53,083 bases of DNA from Zoogloea sp. (GTDB taxonomy: Bacteria > Pseudomonadota > Gammaproteobacteria > Burkholderiales > Rhodocyclaceae), in contig JAKLLO010000010.1 in the NCBI GenBank assembly GCA_023150095.1, positions 1 to 53,083 of the forward strand. The letters run 5' to 3'. The notes beneath the pieces were generated by a model. That model ran no database searches. It saw only the letters and a list, made by a program, of their open reading frames with translations, and had not been told where the DNA came from. The position numbers were made by a program, and so were the translations under genes. This document shows, piece after piece, positions 46,120 to 53,083 of the stretch. Numbering within the stretch: position 1 is the stretch's first letter; each line of letters begins with the position of its first letter.

Positions 46120-47235
46120 GTGGGCGACACGCGAAACCGCAGCCTGTGGATCGCCGTCTGCGTGTCGGCGGTGGTGCACCTGGCCGTGCTGCTGATCCCC
46201 GGCTGGCGCCTGCCCAGCGAGGAAGCCAACGTGCTGCCGCCCCTCGACGCGCGCCTCGCGCCCCTGCCCAAGCCCAGCATCCGCCCGGCGGACGACAAGA
46301 AACGCGTGGTCCTGGGCGACGCTCCCGCCCCCCGCCCGAAACCCAAGGCCCGCAAACCCGCCCGCCCGGCCGAGCCCCAGCCCGCCACCGGCCCGGTGGC
46401 CAGCATCGCCCCCGATCCCGTTTCGGGCAGCGGCACCGAAAGCACCGAGGATGCCGTCGCCGCCATCGACGCCCCGCCCGCCGACACCACTCCGCCCGAC
46501 CCGGCGCCCGAAACCGAAACCGGCAAGGGCGGCGAGGGCAAGACCGGCAAGCCCGCCGGCCCCGGTATCGCCGAGCTGTGGGCTTCGTCGGGCAAGGTGC
46601 AGTACAACGTGATCCGCGGCGAGCGCAATTTCATCATCGGCCGCACCACCCACGCCTGGACCCACGACGAAGAGCACTACTCGATGGAGACGGTGATCGA
46701 AACCTCCGGCCTCGTCGGGCTGATCAAGCCCTTCCGGATGGTCCAGCGCAGCGAGGGGCGGATCGGGCCGAAGGGCCTGCTGCCCGAGAAATTCACCGTC
46801 GAGCGCGACGGCCAGATGAAGGAGCGCGCCGATTTCGACTGGTCCTCCGCCAAGGTCGTGCTGGTAGCCGGCAACCGCCAGCGGGAGTTCTCCATCGCCG
46901 AGGGCGACCAGGACGTGCTTTCGCTGATGCACCACCTATCCTTCCAGCCCGACGGCCCGCTGCGCGCCGAGCTGCTGGTGGTCACCGGCAAGAGCGCGGT
47001 GCGCTCGGTGATCGAGAACCTCGGCATCGAGGAGCTGGATATCCCCGCCGGCAAGGTTTCGGCCTACCATCTCGGCAGCACGGGCCACCGGGGCGAGCTC
47101 AAGATCGACATCTGGCTCGCCCGCGATTACGCCAACCTGCCGGTGCGCCTCAAGATCACCGACAAGAACGGCGAGGTGCTCGATCAGGTGGCCACCGGCG
47201 TCGATCTCGGCGCCCGGGCTGCCGCCGGGGAGTGA
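46120..47235 (+). CDS. DUF3108 domain protein with a TonB-like N-terminus
   Basis: This 371-residue protein starts from a GTG at 46120, ten bases after purN. An N-terminal membrane segment (SLWIAVCVSAVVHLAVLLIPGW, about residues 8-29) resembles that of TonB and TolA. A Pro/Ala/Lys/Glu-rich stretch (about 45-150) follows that could span the periplasm. The DUF3108 domain begins near residue 160 (GKVQYNVIRGERNFIIGRTTH) and ends with the DIWLARDYANLPVRLKITD motif seen in this family. The family function is not known. No energy-coupling residues can be claimed. Confidence 0.82.
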   Translation: MGDTRNRSLWIAVCVSAVVHLAVLLIPGWRLPSEEANVLPPLDARLAPLPKPSIRPADDKKRVVLGDAPAPRPKPKARKPARPAEPQPATGPVASIAPDPVSGSGTESTEDAVAAIDAPPADTTPPDPAPETETGKGGEGKTGKPAGPGIAELWASSGKVQYNVIRGERNFIIGRTTHAWTHDEEHYSMETVIETSGLVGLIKPFRMVQRSEGRIGPKGLLPEKFTVERDGQMKERADFDWSSAKVVLVAGNRQREFSIAEGDQDVLSLMHHLSFQPDGPLRAELLVVTGKSAVRSVIENLGIEELDIPAGKVSAYHLGSTGHRGELKIDIWLARDYANLPVRLKITDKNGEVLDQVATGVDLGARAAAGE

Positions 47236-47279
47236 CTTCGGTTTAGACTCCGCCCCCGGGCCGCCTTCGCGCCGCCCCC

Positions 47280-47300
47280 GCCGGGCACCGCCCGGCCTAC
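47280..47300. repeat. Single REP-like palindrome before the RsmB-type gene
   Basis: GCCGGGC-acc-GCCCGGC followed by ctac is a 7-bp stem-loop in the 93-base gap between the DUF3108 and methyltransferase genes. The cctacag tail is like that of the REP elements at 39505-39529 although the stem differs. Confidence 0.5.
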
Positions 47301-47328
47301 AGAACACCGCAATCAGTATCGGATTTCC

Positions 47329-48588
47329 ATGACCATTACCGCCGCCCAGATCCAGTCCGCCAGCCAGGCCCTCCGTTCCGTCCTGCGCTTCGACTACCCC
47401 GCCGACTCGGTGCTGTCCCGTTATTTCCGCGACCTGCGCGAGCTCGGCGCCCGCGACCGGGCCTTCGTGGCCGAGGCAGGGTATGGCGTGCTGCGCCGCC
47501 TGCGCACCCTCGAGCGCCTGTGCGGCGAGGACGTCTCGACCCGCAAGCTGGTGCTCGCCTGGCTCGCCCGCGTCGAGGGCCTCACCCTCCGCCAGCTGGG
47601 CGACGGCCTGCACGGCCGCGACACCGATTTCTTCACCCAGGTGAAGGGCCGCGAGATCGGCGAGCTGAGCTTCGCCGAGAGCGCCGACCTGCCCGACTGG
47701 CTGGCCGAGCGCCTGCTGGCTACCCGCAGCGAGGCCGAGGTGCTGGCCCTCGCCCAGAGCCTCAACCGCCCGGCACCCCTCGACCTGCGCGCCAACAGCC
47801 TCAAGCTCGACCGCGACGCGCTGGTTGAAAAGCTCCGCGCCGACGGCATCGCCTGCGCCCCGGGCCGCTACTCGCCGCTCGCCGTGCGCCTCGAAGGCAA
47901 GCCGGCGCTGCAGAAGCACCCGCAGTTCCTCGACGGCAGCTTCGAGGTGCAGGACGAAGGCAGCCAGCTGCTGGGCTTCCTGCTCCAGCCCAAGCGCGGC
48001 GAGATGGTCGTGGACTTCTGCGCCGGCGCCGGCGGCAAGACCCTGCTGCTGGGCGCGCTGATGCGCAACTCCGGCCGCCTGTACGCCTTTGACGTGTCCG
48101 ACAAGCGGCTCTCCAAGCTCAAGCCGCGGATGGCCCGCTCGGGCCTGTCCAACATCCACCCGGTGGTGATCGCCAGCGAGAACGACCCGCGGGTCAAGCG
48201 CCTCGCCGGCAAGATCGACCGGGTGCTGGTGGATGCCCCGTGCAGCGGCCTCGGCACCCTGCGCCGCAACCCCGATCTCAAATGGCGCCAGAGCCCCGAG
48301 GCGCTGGCCGAGCTCACCGTCAAGCAGGCCGCGATCCTGGCCAGCGCCGCCCGCCTCGTGAAGCCGGGCGGCCGGCTGGTGTACGCCACCTGCAGCATCC
48401 TGCCCGAAGAGAACGAGGCCATCGTCGCCGCCTTCCTCGCAGCCAACCCGGGCTTCGTGGCCCTGAGCGCCGAAGAGGTGCTGGGCAAGCAGGGCATCGA
48501 GATCGTCTGCGGCGAACAGCTGCGCCTCACCCCCGCCGCCCACGACACCGACGGCTTCTTTGCCGCGGTGCTGGAGCGCCAGGCCTGA
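47329..48588 (+). CDS. RsmB/NOP family RNA (cytosine-5) methyltransferase
   Basis: This 419-residue protein has an N-terminal NusB-like or RsmB-type helical segment (about 1-120) and a C-terminal SAM-dependent methyltransferase domain. Motif I is VVDFCAGAGGKTLLLGALM, and the two catalytic cysteines are Cys305 in DAPCSGLGTLRR and Cys355 in YATCSILPEENE. The family modifies 16S rRNA at C967 (RsmB) or other targets. Distinguishing them needs comparison with orthologues. The stop overlaps the start of the nuclease gene (TGATG). Confidence 0.92.
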   Translation: MTITAAQIQSASQALRSVLRFDYPADSVLSRYFRDLRELGARDRAFVAEAGYGVLRRLRTLERLCGEDVSTRKLVLAWLARVEGLTLRQLGDGLHGRDTDFFTQVKGREIGELSFAESADLPDWLAERLLATRSEAEVLALAQSLNRPAPLDLRANSLKLDRDALVEKLRADGIACAPGRYSPLAVRLEGKPALQKHPQFLDGSFEVQDEGSQLLGFLLQPKRGEMVVDFCAGAGGKTLLLGALMRNSGRLYAFDVSDKRLSKLKPRMARSGLSNIHPVVIASENDPRVKRLAGKIDRVLVDAPCSGLGTLRRNPDLKWRQSPEALAELTVKQAAILASAARLVKPGGRLVYATCSILPEENEAIVAAFLAANPGFVALSAEEVLGKQGIEIVCGEQLRLTPAAHDTDGFFAAVLERQA

Positions 48589-49202
48589 TGCACTTCCGCC
48601 AACTGGGCTGGCTGGCCCTCGTGCTGGCCGCCCAGGTGACGGCGGCCCCCGAACGCGAACCCACGATCAACCTGCCCGCCCACGGGCGGGTTGAACTCGC
48701 CTTCTCCCCCTGGAACGACCCCGAGCAGGCCCTGCTCGAGGCGATCGACGGCGCACGGGAACAAATCCTGGTGCAGGCCTATCTGTTTACGAGCAAGCCC
48801 CTCGCCCGGGGCCTGATCGCCGCCCACCGCCGCGGCGTTCGCGTCGAGGTGCTGCTGGACGCCGAATCCAACCGGCCCAACTCCCCCAGCGTGCTGCCCG
48901 ATCTACTCAACGCGGGTATTCCCGTGGCGGTCGAAACACGTTACAACATCGCCCACAACAAGCTGATGATCATCGACCCGGCCTCGCGTCACGGGGCGGT
49001 GGCCACCGGCTCGTACAACTTCACCCGCTCTGCGCGGGTGGCCAACGCCGAGAACATGCTGATCCTGCGCGACAACCCCGCGCTGGCCCAGGCTTACGCC
49101 CGCAACTGGCAGCGCCACCGGGCCGAGGCCCTGCGCCTGGACAGCCTGGACGATCTGCCGGCAAAACGAGGGAAACAGGATGGAAGAGAATCAGATCGCT
49201 GA
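48588..49202 (+). CDS. Phospholipase D family endonuclease, Nuc-like (exported)
   Basis: This 204-residue protein has a signal peptide (LGWLALVLAAQVTAAP, residues 6-21). It has one HKD motif, His123, Lys125, Asp130 (HNKLMIID), followed by GAVATGSYNFTRSA. This is the layout of the small periplasmic Nuc-type nucleases, which act as dimers, rather than of phospholipases with two HKD copies. The start at 48588 is coupled to the RsmB-type gene. The last 23 bases overlap the MscS gene in another frame. The role could be periplasmic DNA degradation or uptake. Confidence 0.88.
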   Translation: MHFRQLGWLALVLAAQVTAAPEREPTINLPAHGRVELAFSPWNDPEQALLEAIDGAREQILVQAYLFTSKPLARGLIAAHRRGVRVEVLLDAESNRPNSPSVLPDLLNAGIPVAVETRYNIAHNKLMIIDPASRHGAVATGSYNFTRSARVANAENMLILRDNPALAQAYARNWQRHRAEALRLDSLDDLPAKRGKQDGRESDR

Positions 49203-50487
49203 ACTGCTGATCGACTTGTGGAAGGACGTGCAGCAACCGGCCATCTTCTGGCAGGTTGGCGCGCTGGCCGTGTGCCTGCTGGTGGCCGGGCTCATCACCC
49301 GCCAGATCAAGGGCGTGCTGCGCCGCCGCCGCGAAGCCAACCCCAGCCTGGCCGGCGCCGGCGAGGAAGGCCTGCGCCGGGTGATCTTTCCGCTCACCGC
49401 GCTGGCGCTGGTGGTGGTGGCGCGGATCATCCTCGGCCACTGGCACCACGTGAACCTCTTCAAGCTCGCCGTGCCGCTGCTGGGCGCGATGGCGGCCATC
49501 CGGCTCACCGTGCATGCCCTCAAGCGCAGCTTTCCCAAGGCCGGCTGGCTGGCCAGCTTCGAGCGCTTCTTCGCCACCGCCGCATGGATTGTGGTGGCCC
49601 TGCAGATCATCGGCGTGCTGCCCACGGTGATCGACGGGCTGGAGCAGATCGGCTTCACCGTCGGCAAGGCCCGGATCAACCTGTGGATGCTGCTGCAGGG
49701 CGCGCTCACGGTGATGGTCACCATGCTGGCGGCGATGTGGGCCGCGGGCGTGCTCGAAAACCGCCTGATGCGTACCGAGGGGCTCGATTCCAACCTCCAG
49801 CTGGTGTTCGCGCGGCTCTCCAAGGCGCTGCTGCTGGTGCTGGCGGTCACCATCAGCCTGCCGCTGGTGGGCATCGACCTCACCGCCCTGTCGGTGTTCG
49901 GCGGTGCGCTGGGCGTGGGCCTGGGCCTGGGCCTGCAGAAGATCGCCGCCAACTACGTGGCCGGCTTCATCCTGCTGCTGGACCGCTCGATCCGCATGGG
50001 CAACCTGATCTCGGTGGGCACCGAGCGCGGCGTGGTGAGCCAGATCACCACCCGCTACACCGTGCTCAAGGGCATGACCGGCATCGAATCCATCGTCCCC
50101 AACGAGACCCTGGTGGGCTCGGTGGTGCAGAACGAGACCTTCACCGATCCCAAGGTGCGCATCGCGCTGCCGATCCAGGTGAGCTATGCCACCGATCTCG
50201 AGAAGGCCATGGCGATCCTCGTCGAGGCCGCCCACCACCAGCCGCGGGTGATGAAGGACCCGGCCCCCGGCGCCTTCGTCGAGGCCTTCGCCGACAGCGG
50301 CATCAACCTGCAGCTGGGCTTCTGGATCCGCGATCCGGCCGAGGGCACGCTGGGCATCCGCTCGGCGATCAACCTCGAGATCTGGCGGCGCTTCAAGGCC
50401 GAAGGCATCGAGATTCCCTTCCCCCAGCGCGAGGTACGGATCCTCGGCGACGTGGCGGTGTCGACTAAAGACAACCCGGTTACCTGA
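49180..50487 (+). CDS. MscS family mechanosensitive channel
   Basis: This 435-residue protein has six or seven membrane segments in its first 260 residues, then the MscS pore helix and beta domain (GGALGVGLGLGLQKIAANYVAGFILLLDR, with the Gly/Ala-rich pattern of TM3) and a soluble C-terminal part. It belongs to the longer MscS-like proteins (YbdG- or MscM-like size) that relieve osmotic stress or sense membrane tension. It starts inside the nuclease gene with GAGGG upstream. A desaturase promoter follows 28 bases after its stop. Confidence 0.92.
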   Translation: MEENQIAELLIDLWKDVQQPAIFWQVGALAVCLLVAGLITRQIKGVLRRRREANPSLAGAGEEGLRRVIFPLTALALVVVARIILGHWHHVNLFKLAVPLLGAMAAIRLTVHALKRSFPKAGWLASFERFFATAAWIVVALQIIGVLPTVIDGLEQIGFTVGKARINLWMLLQGALTVMVTMLAAMWAAGVLENRLMRTEGLDSNLQLVFARLSKALLLVLAVTISLPLVGIDLTALSVFGGALGVGLGLGLQKIAANYVAGFILLLDRSIRMGNLISVGTERGVVSQITTRYTVLKGMTGIESIVPNETLVGSVVQNETFTDPKVRIALPIQVSYATDLEKAMAILVEAAHHQPRVMKDPAPGAFVEAFADSGINLQLGFWIRDPAEGTLGIRSAINLEIWRRFKAEGIEIPFPQREVRILGDVAVSTKDNPVT

Positions 50488-50514
50488 CGATAAGGGCTAA
50501 ACCGCTGATCTGCC

Positions 50515-50543
50515 TTGGTTTGCCCACGGTGCTCGACTAGAAT
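50515..50543 (+). promoter_or_regulatory. Promoter of the desaturase gene
   Basis: TTGGTT (50515-50520), a 17-base spacer and TAGAAT (50538-50543) lie 39 bases before the desaturase ATG. Both boxes are close to the sigma-70 consensus and the spacing is ideal. Confidence 0.65.
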
Positions 50544-50582
50544 CCGGCGGCTCAACCCAATATTTCAAGGAACGCACTGCCG

Positions 50583-51752
50583 ATGTTCTCCGGACTGCTC
50601 GATCTGCCCTGGTGGGGCTACGTTGTCGTCACGCTGGCGATGACCCATGTCACCATCGCCTCGGTCACCATTTTCCTGCACCGTCACCAGGCGCACCGGG
50701 CGCTCGACCTGCACCCCCTGCCGGCCCTGTTCTTCCGTTTCTGGCTGTGGCTCACCACCGGCATGGTCACCAAGGAGTGGGCGGCCATCCACCGCAAGCA
50801 CCACGCCAAGTGCGAAACCGCCGAAGACCCCCACAGCCCGCAGATCCACGGCATCAACAAGGTGCTGTGGACCGGCGTGTTCCTGTACGTGAAGGAAGCC
50901 CGCAACAAGGAGACCATCCAGCGCTACGGCCACGGCACGCCGGATGACGCCTTCGAGCGCAAGCTGTTCTCGCGCTTTCCCAAGTCCGGCATCCTGGTGA
51001 TGCTGGCGGCCGACCTGCTGCTGTTCGGCATCTGGCCGGGCGTGCTGATCTGGGGCGTGCAGATGGTGTGGATCCCCTTCTGGGCGGCCGGCGTCATCAA
51101 CGGCCTGGGCCACTTCTGGGGCTACCGCAACTACAACTGCTCCGACGCCTCCACCAACCTCATCCCGTGGGGCATCCTGATCGGCGGCGAAGAGCTCCAC
51201 AACAACCACCACAGCTTTGCCACCTCGGCCAAGCTGTCGGCCCGCTGGTACGAGTTCGACATCGGCTGGATGTACATCCGCATGCTCGAGATCCTCGGCC
51301 TCGCCCACGTCAAGAAGACCATCCCGACGCCGCGCTTCGGCGCCGCCAAGGCCCGCGCCGACTTCGACACCCTCCAGGCCATCATCACCCACCGCTACGA
51401 CGTGATGACCCGCTACGTGCAGGGCCTGAAGGCCATCGCCCAGGAAGAGTTCGCCGCCCTCAAGGCCCAGTCCGAAGGCAAGTTCACCGTGGCCGAGCTG
51501 CGCCGCTGGCTGGCCGCCGAAGAAGGCCAGCTGTGCGCAGAGGAGCGCCAGCGCCTGGCCACCGTGCTGAAGGACAGCAAGCGCCTCGAAACCGTGGTGG
51601 CGATGCGCGACGAGCTCACCGCCCTGTGGGCGCGCTCCTCCGCCAGCAGCGAGCAGCTCCTGCAGCAACTGCAGGACTGGATCGCCCGCGCCGAGCAAAG
51701 CGGCATCCGCCAGCTCGAAGACTTCTCCCTGCGCCTGCGCCGCTACGCCTGA
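50583..51752 (+). CDS. Membrane fatty acid (acyl) desaturase
   Basis: This 389-residue di-iron integral-membrane desaturase probably introduces a delta-9 double bond to keep membranes fluid. The three histidine boxes are HRHQAH (residues 33-38), HRKHH (70-74) and HNNHH (206-210). About four membrane segments surround them. A long C-terminal region (about 255-389) is helical and charged, possibly a coiled coil, and is the typical extra part in betaproteobacterial homologues. It has its own promoter at 50515-50543. Acyl-CoA versus phospholipid as substrate cannot be decided from the sequence. Confidence 0.92.
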   Translation: MFSGLLDLPWWGYVVVTLAMTHVTIASVTIFLHRHQAHRALDLHPLPALFFRFWLWLTTGMVTKEWAAIHRKHHAKCETAEDPHSPQIHGINKVLWTGVFLYVKEARNKETIQRYGHGTPDDAFERKLFSRFPKSGILVMLAADLLLFGIWPGVLIWGVQMVWIPFWAAGVINGLGHFWGYRNYNCSDASTNLIPWGILIGGEELHNNHHSFATSAKLSARWYEFDIGWMYIRMLEILGLAHVKKTIPTPRFGAAKARADFDTLQAIITHRYDVMTRYVQGLKAIAQEEFAALKAQSEGKFTVAELRRWLAAEEGQLCAEERQRLATVLKDSKRLETVVAMRDELTALWARSSASSEQLLQQLQDWIARAEQSGIRQLEDFSLRLRRYA

Positions 51753-51797
51753 CACCTCACCTTCGGCCCGGTGCCTGGCGCCGGGCCGAAACGCCCC

Positions 51798-52445
51798 ATG
51801 CTCATCCTCTTCAACAAGCCCTACGGGGTGCTGTGCCAGTTCACCGGTGAGCCGGGCAAGGCCACCCTGGCCGATCACATCCACGTGCCCGGCGTATATG
51901 CCGCCGGCCGGCTGGACGCCGACAGCGAGGGCCTGCTGGTCCTCACCGACGACGGCGCCCTCCAGCAACGCATCGCCGATCCCCGCCACAAGCTGCCCAA
52001 GACCTACCTCGTGCAGGTCGAAGGCATCCCCGACGAGGCCGCGCTGGCCCGCCTGCGGGCGGGTGTCGACCTGGGCGATTTCGTCACCAGACCCTGCGAG
52101 GCGCGGCTTGCCGACGAACCCGCCTGGCTGTGGCCGCGCAACCCGCCGATCCGCGAACGCAAGGCGATTCCGGTGAGCTGGGTCGAGATCGTCCTGCGCG
52201 AGGGCAAGAACCGGCAGGTCCGGCGGATGACCGCCAAGGTCGGCTACCCCACCCTGCGCCTGATCCGCGTGCGTATCGGCGACTGGACCCTCGACGGCAT
52301 CGAGCCCGGCACCTGGCAGGCCACCACGCCACCGCCGGCCCTGCAGGCCGCCCGTCGCCCGCCTGCGCCACAACCCAAGCCCGCCGGGCGACGACAGCCC
52401 GCAGCCGGACGTGCTAAGGTTGCCCGTCCCCGCAAACCTGTCTGA
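51798..52445 (+). CDS. rRNA pseudouridine synthase, RluE-like
   Basis: This 215-residue protein of the RsuA family has no S4 domain. It begins [20 protein letters not shown], and the catalytic aspartate is Asp40 in [15 protein letters not shown] further motif is [23 protein letters not shown]. The size and lack of S4 match RluE, which modifies 23S rRNA at U2457. The last 40 residues are Pro/Arg/Lys-rich and probably disordered, longer than in E. coli RluE. The start at 51798 was chosen over 51771 since it places the domain at the N-terminus. Confidence 0.9.
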   Translation: MLILFNKPYGVLCQFTGEPGKATLADHIHVPGVYAAGRLDADSEGLLVLTDDGALQQRIADPRHKLPKTYLVQVEGIPDEAALARLRAGVDLGDFVTRPCEARLADEPAWLWPRNPPIRERKAIPVSWVEIVLREGKNRQVRRMTAKVGYPTLRLIRVRIGDWTLDGIEPGTWQATTPPPALQAARRPPAPQPKPAGRRQPAAGRAKVARPRKPV

Positions 52446-52456
52446 CTGAAACTCCG

Positions 52457-52909
52457 ATGATTGCGCTTCCGCTTCGCTGCGCGGCCCTGCTGGCCGCCCT
52501 TGTCGCCCTTCCGGCCGCGGCCGAAACCCAGATGCCGGTGACCGAACTCACCGTCGGCATGTTCCGCATCGAGGCCGAAGTGGCCGCCAACGACGAGCAC
52601 CGCCAGCGCGGCCTGATGCAGCGCAAGACCATGGCCACCAATCGCGGCATGCTCTTCGTGTTCAACGAACCCCAGCGCCACTGCATGTGGATGAAGAACA
52701 CCCTGCTGCCCCTGTCGGTGGCCTTCCTCGACGACGAAGGGCGCATCCTCAACGTCGAAGACATGAAACCCCAGACCGAAGACAACCACTGCGCCGCAAA
52801 GCCGGCGCGCTTCGCACTCGAGATGAACCAGGGCTGGTTCCGCCAGAAAGGCCTCGGCGCCGGCGTCAAGATCAACGGCGTCACCCCCCTCGCCAGCTAC
52901 GCCCGCTGA
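52457..52909 (+). CDS. DUF192 domain-containing exported protein
   Basis: This 150-residue protein has a signal peptide (residues 1-22, LLAALVALPAAAE) and a single DUF192 domain with family motifs GLMQRKTMATNRGMLFVF and MWMKNTLLPLSVAFLD. The domain fold is a small beta barrel, and the function is unknown. The paired tryptophan and methionine residues (CMWMKN) are family features. It starts 11 bases after the pseudouridine synthase gene and is followed by a REP array. Confidence 0.9.
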   Translation: MIALPLRCAALLAALVALPAAAETQMPVTELTVGMFRIEAEVAANDEHRQRGLMQRKTMATNRGMLFVFNEPQRHCMWMKNTLLPLSVAFLDDEGRILNVEDMKPQTEDNHCAAKPARFALEMNQGWFRQKGLGAGVKINGVTPLASYAR

Positions 52910-52910
52910 C

Positions 52911-53083
52911 CCCACCCGAAACACCGCGGGCGGCTGAAGCCGCCCCCACAGAGGACCAACCACGTCCTAACACGCGGAACACCCCCTGTAGGGGCGACTT
53001 CAGTCGCCCACCACCCCGCCCAACCCCCAATCCCCACCCGAAACACCGCCGACGGCTAAAGCCGCCCCCACAGAGGAACCAAC
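52911..53083 (+). repeat. REP array at the right edge (continues outside the window)
   Basis: Three palindromes occur: GGCGGCTGAAGCCGCC (52930-52942 region), GGGGCGACTTCAGTCGCCC (52991-53009 region, opposite orientation) and CGGCTAAAGCCGCC at the edge. The block starting cccacccgaaacaccgc at 52911 recurs at 53033 with a period of about 122 bases, and both copies end in cagagga followed by ccaac, with one inserted base in the second. It is a tandem of REP pairs of the same family as the gspN region, cut by the window end. Confidence 0.85.

Noticed and set aside
52911..53083. CRISPR array
   Set aside because: The repeats are palindromic REP pairs in alternating orientation with a 122-base period. 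There are no regular spacers and no cas genes.

Overview
This window is a GC-rich, gene-dense piece of bacterial chromosome. I read it as a betaproteobacterium, most likely of the Rhodocyclales. The reasons are the neutral housekeeping set guaB, DUF4124 gene, rnfH, ratA and smpB, the pairing of hemN with an Fnr-type regulator, the single gspC-N operon and the high GC content. That placement is inference from gene content and protein style, not from a marker-gene comparison. No tRNA, rRNA, CRISPR array, prophage or insertion sequence was recognised.

Layout. 1-6387: an ABC transporter of the YbbA/YbbP type (permease cut by the window edge) and a second YbbA-like ATPase lie on the minus strand. 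Between them is hpnC-hpnD-hpnE on the plus strand, the three-step route from farnesyl diphosphate to squalene. 6474-9890: guaB, with a clear sigma-70 promoter and terminator, then a DUF4124 protein, rnfH, ratA and smpB. 9918-15085: a tetratricopeptide-like protein, a pterin carbinolamine dehydratase and a very large DUF748/AsmA-like envelope protein, all on the minus strand. 15086-17318: a BaiN/HI0933-type flavoprotein, a structured non-coding stretch and inorganic pyrophosphatase. 17378-23501: a copper and low-oxygen block (copZ, copA, a SafE/DsbD-like membrane protein, hemN, fnr, a SirB-like gene). A perfect Fnr box lies between the divergent hemN and fnr genes. 23577-27198: a two-gene unit coding an oxygen-binding di-iron protein (ODP)-like protein and an orphan chemoreceptor-like signalling protein, then a Gcr-family membrane protein. 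27297-28981: truC and an exported intradiol dioxygenase-like lipoprotein.

29092-40619 is a complete general secretion pathway operon, gspC to gspN, with genes mostly overlapping by 1 to 4 bases. It is interrupted only between gspM and gspN. There a REP-containing segment and the 5' end of gspN have been tandemly duplicated, leaving a decayed gspN fragment. 40699-52909 holds mainly single genes on the plus strand: tal, pepN, a DedA protein, purN, a DUF3108 protein, an RsmB-type methyltransferase, a PLD nuclease, an MscS channel, a fatty acid desaturase, an RluE-type pseudouridine synthase and a DUF192 protein. The right edge runs into another array of the same REP family.

The themes that connect genes are oxygen and redox adaptation (Fnr, oxygen-independent haem synthesis, copper handling, the ODP-like sensor) and the envelope (hopanoid or terpenoid precursors, AsmA-like protein, type II secretion, desaturase, MscS, DedA). 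The item I consider most worth following is the ODP/chemoreceptor-like pair at 23577-24944. Next are the duplicated REP/gspN segment and the Fnr box.
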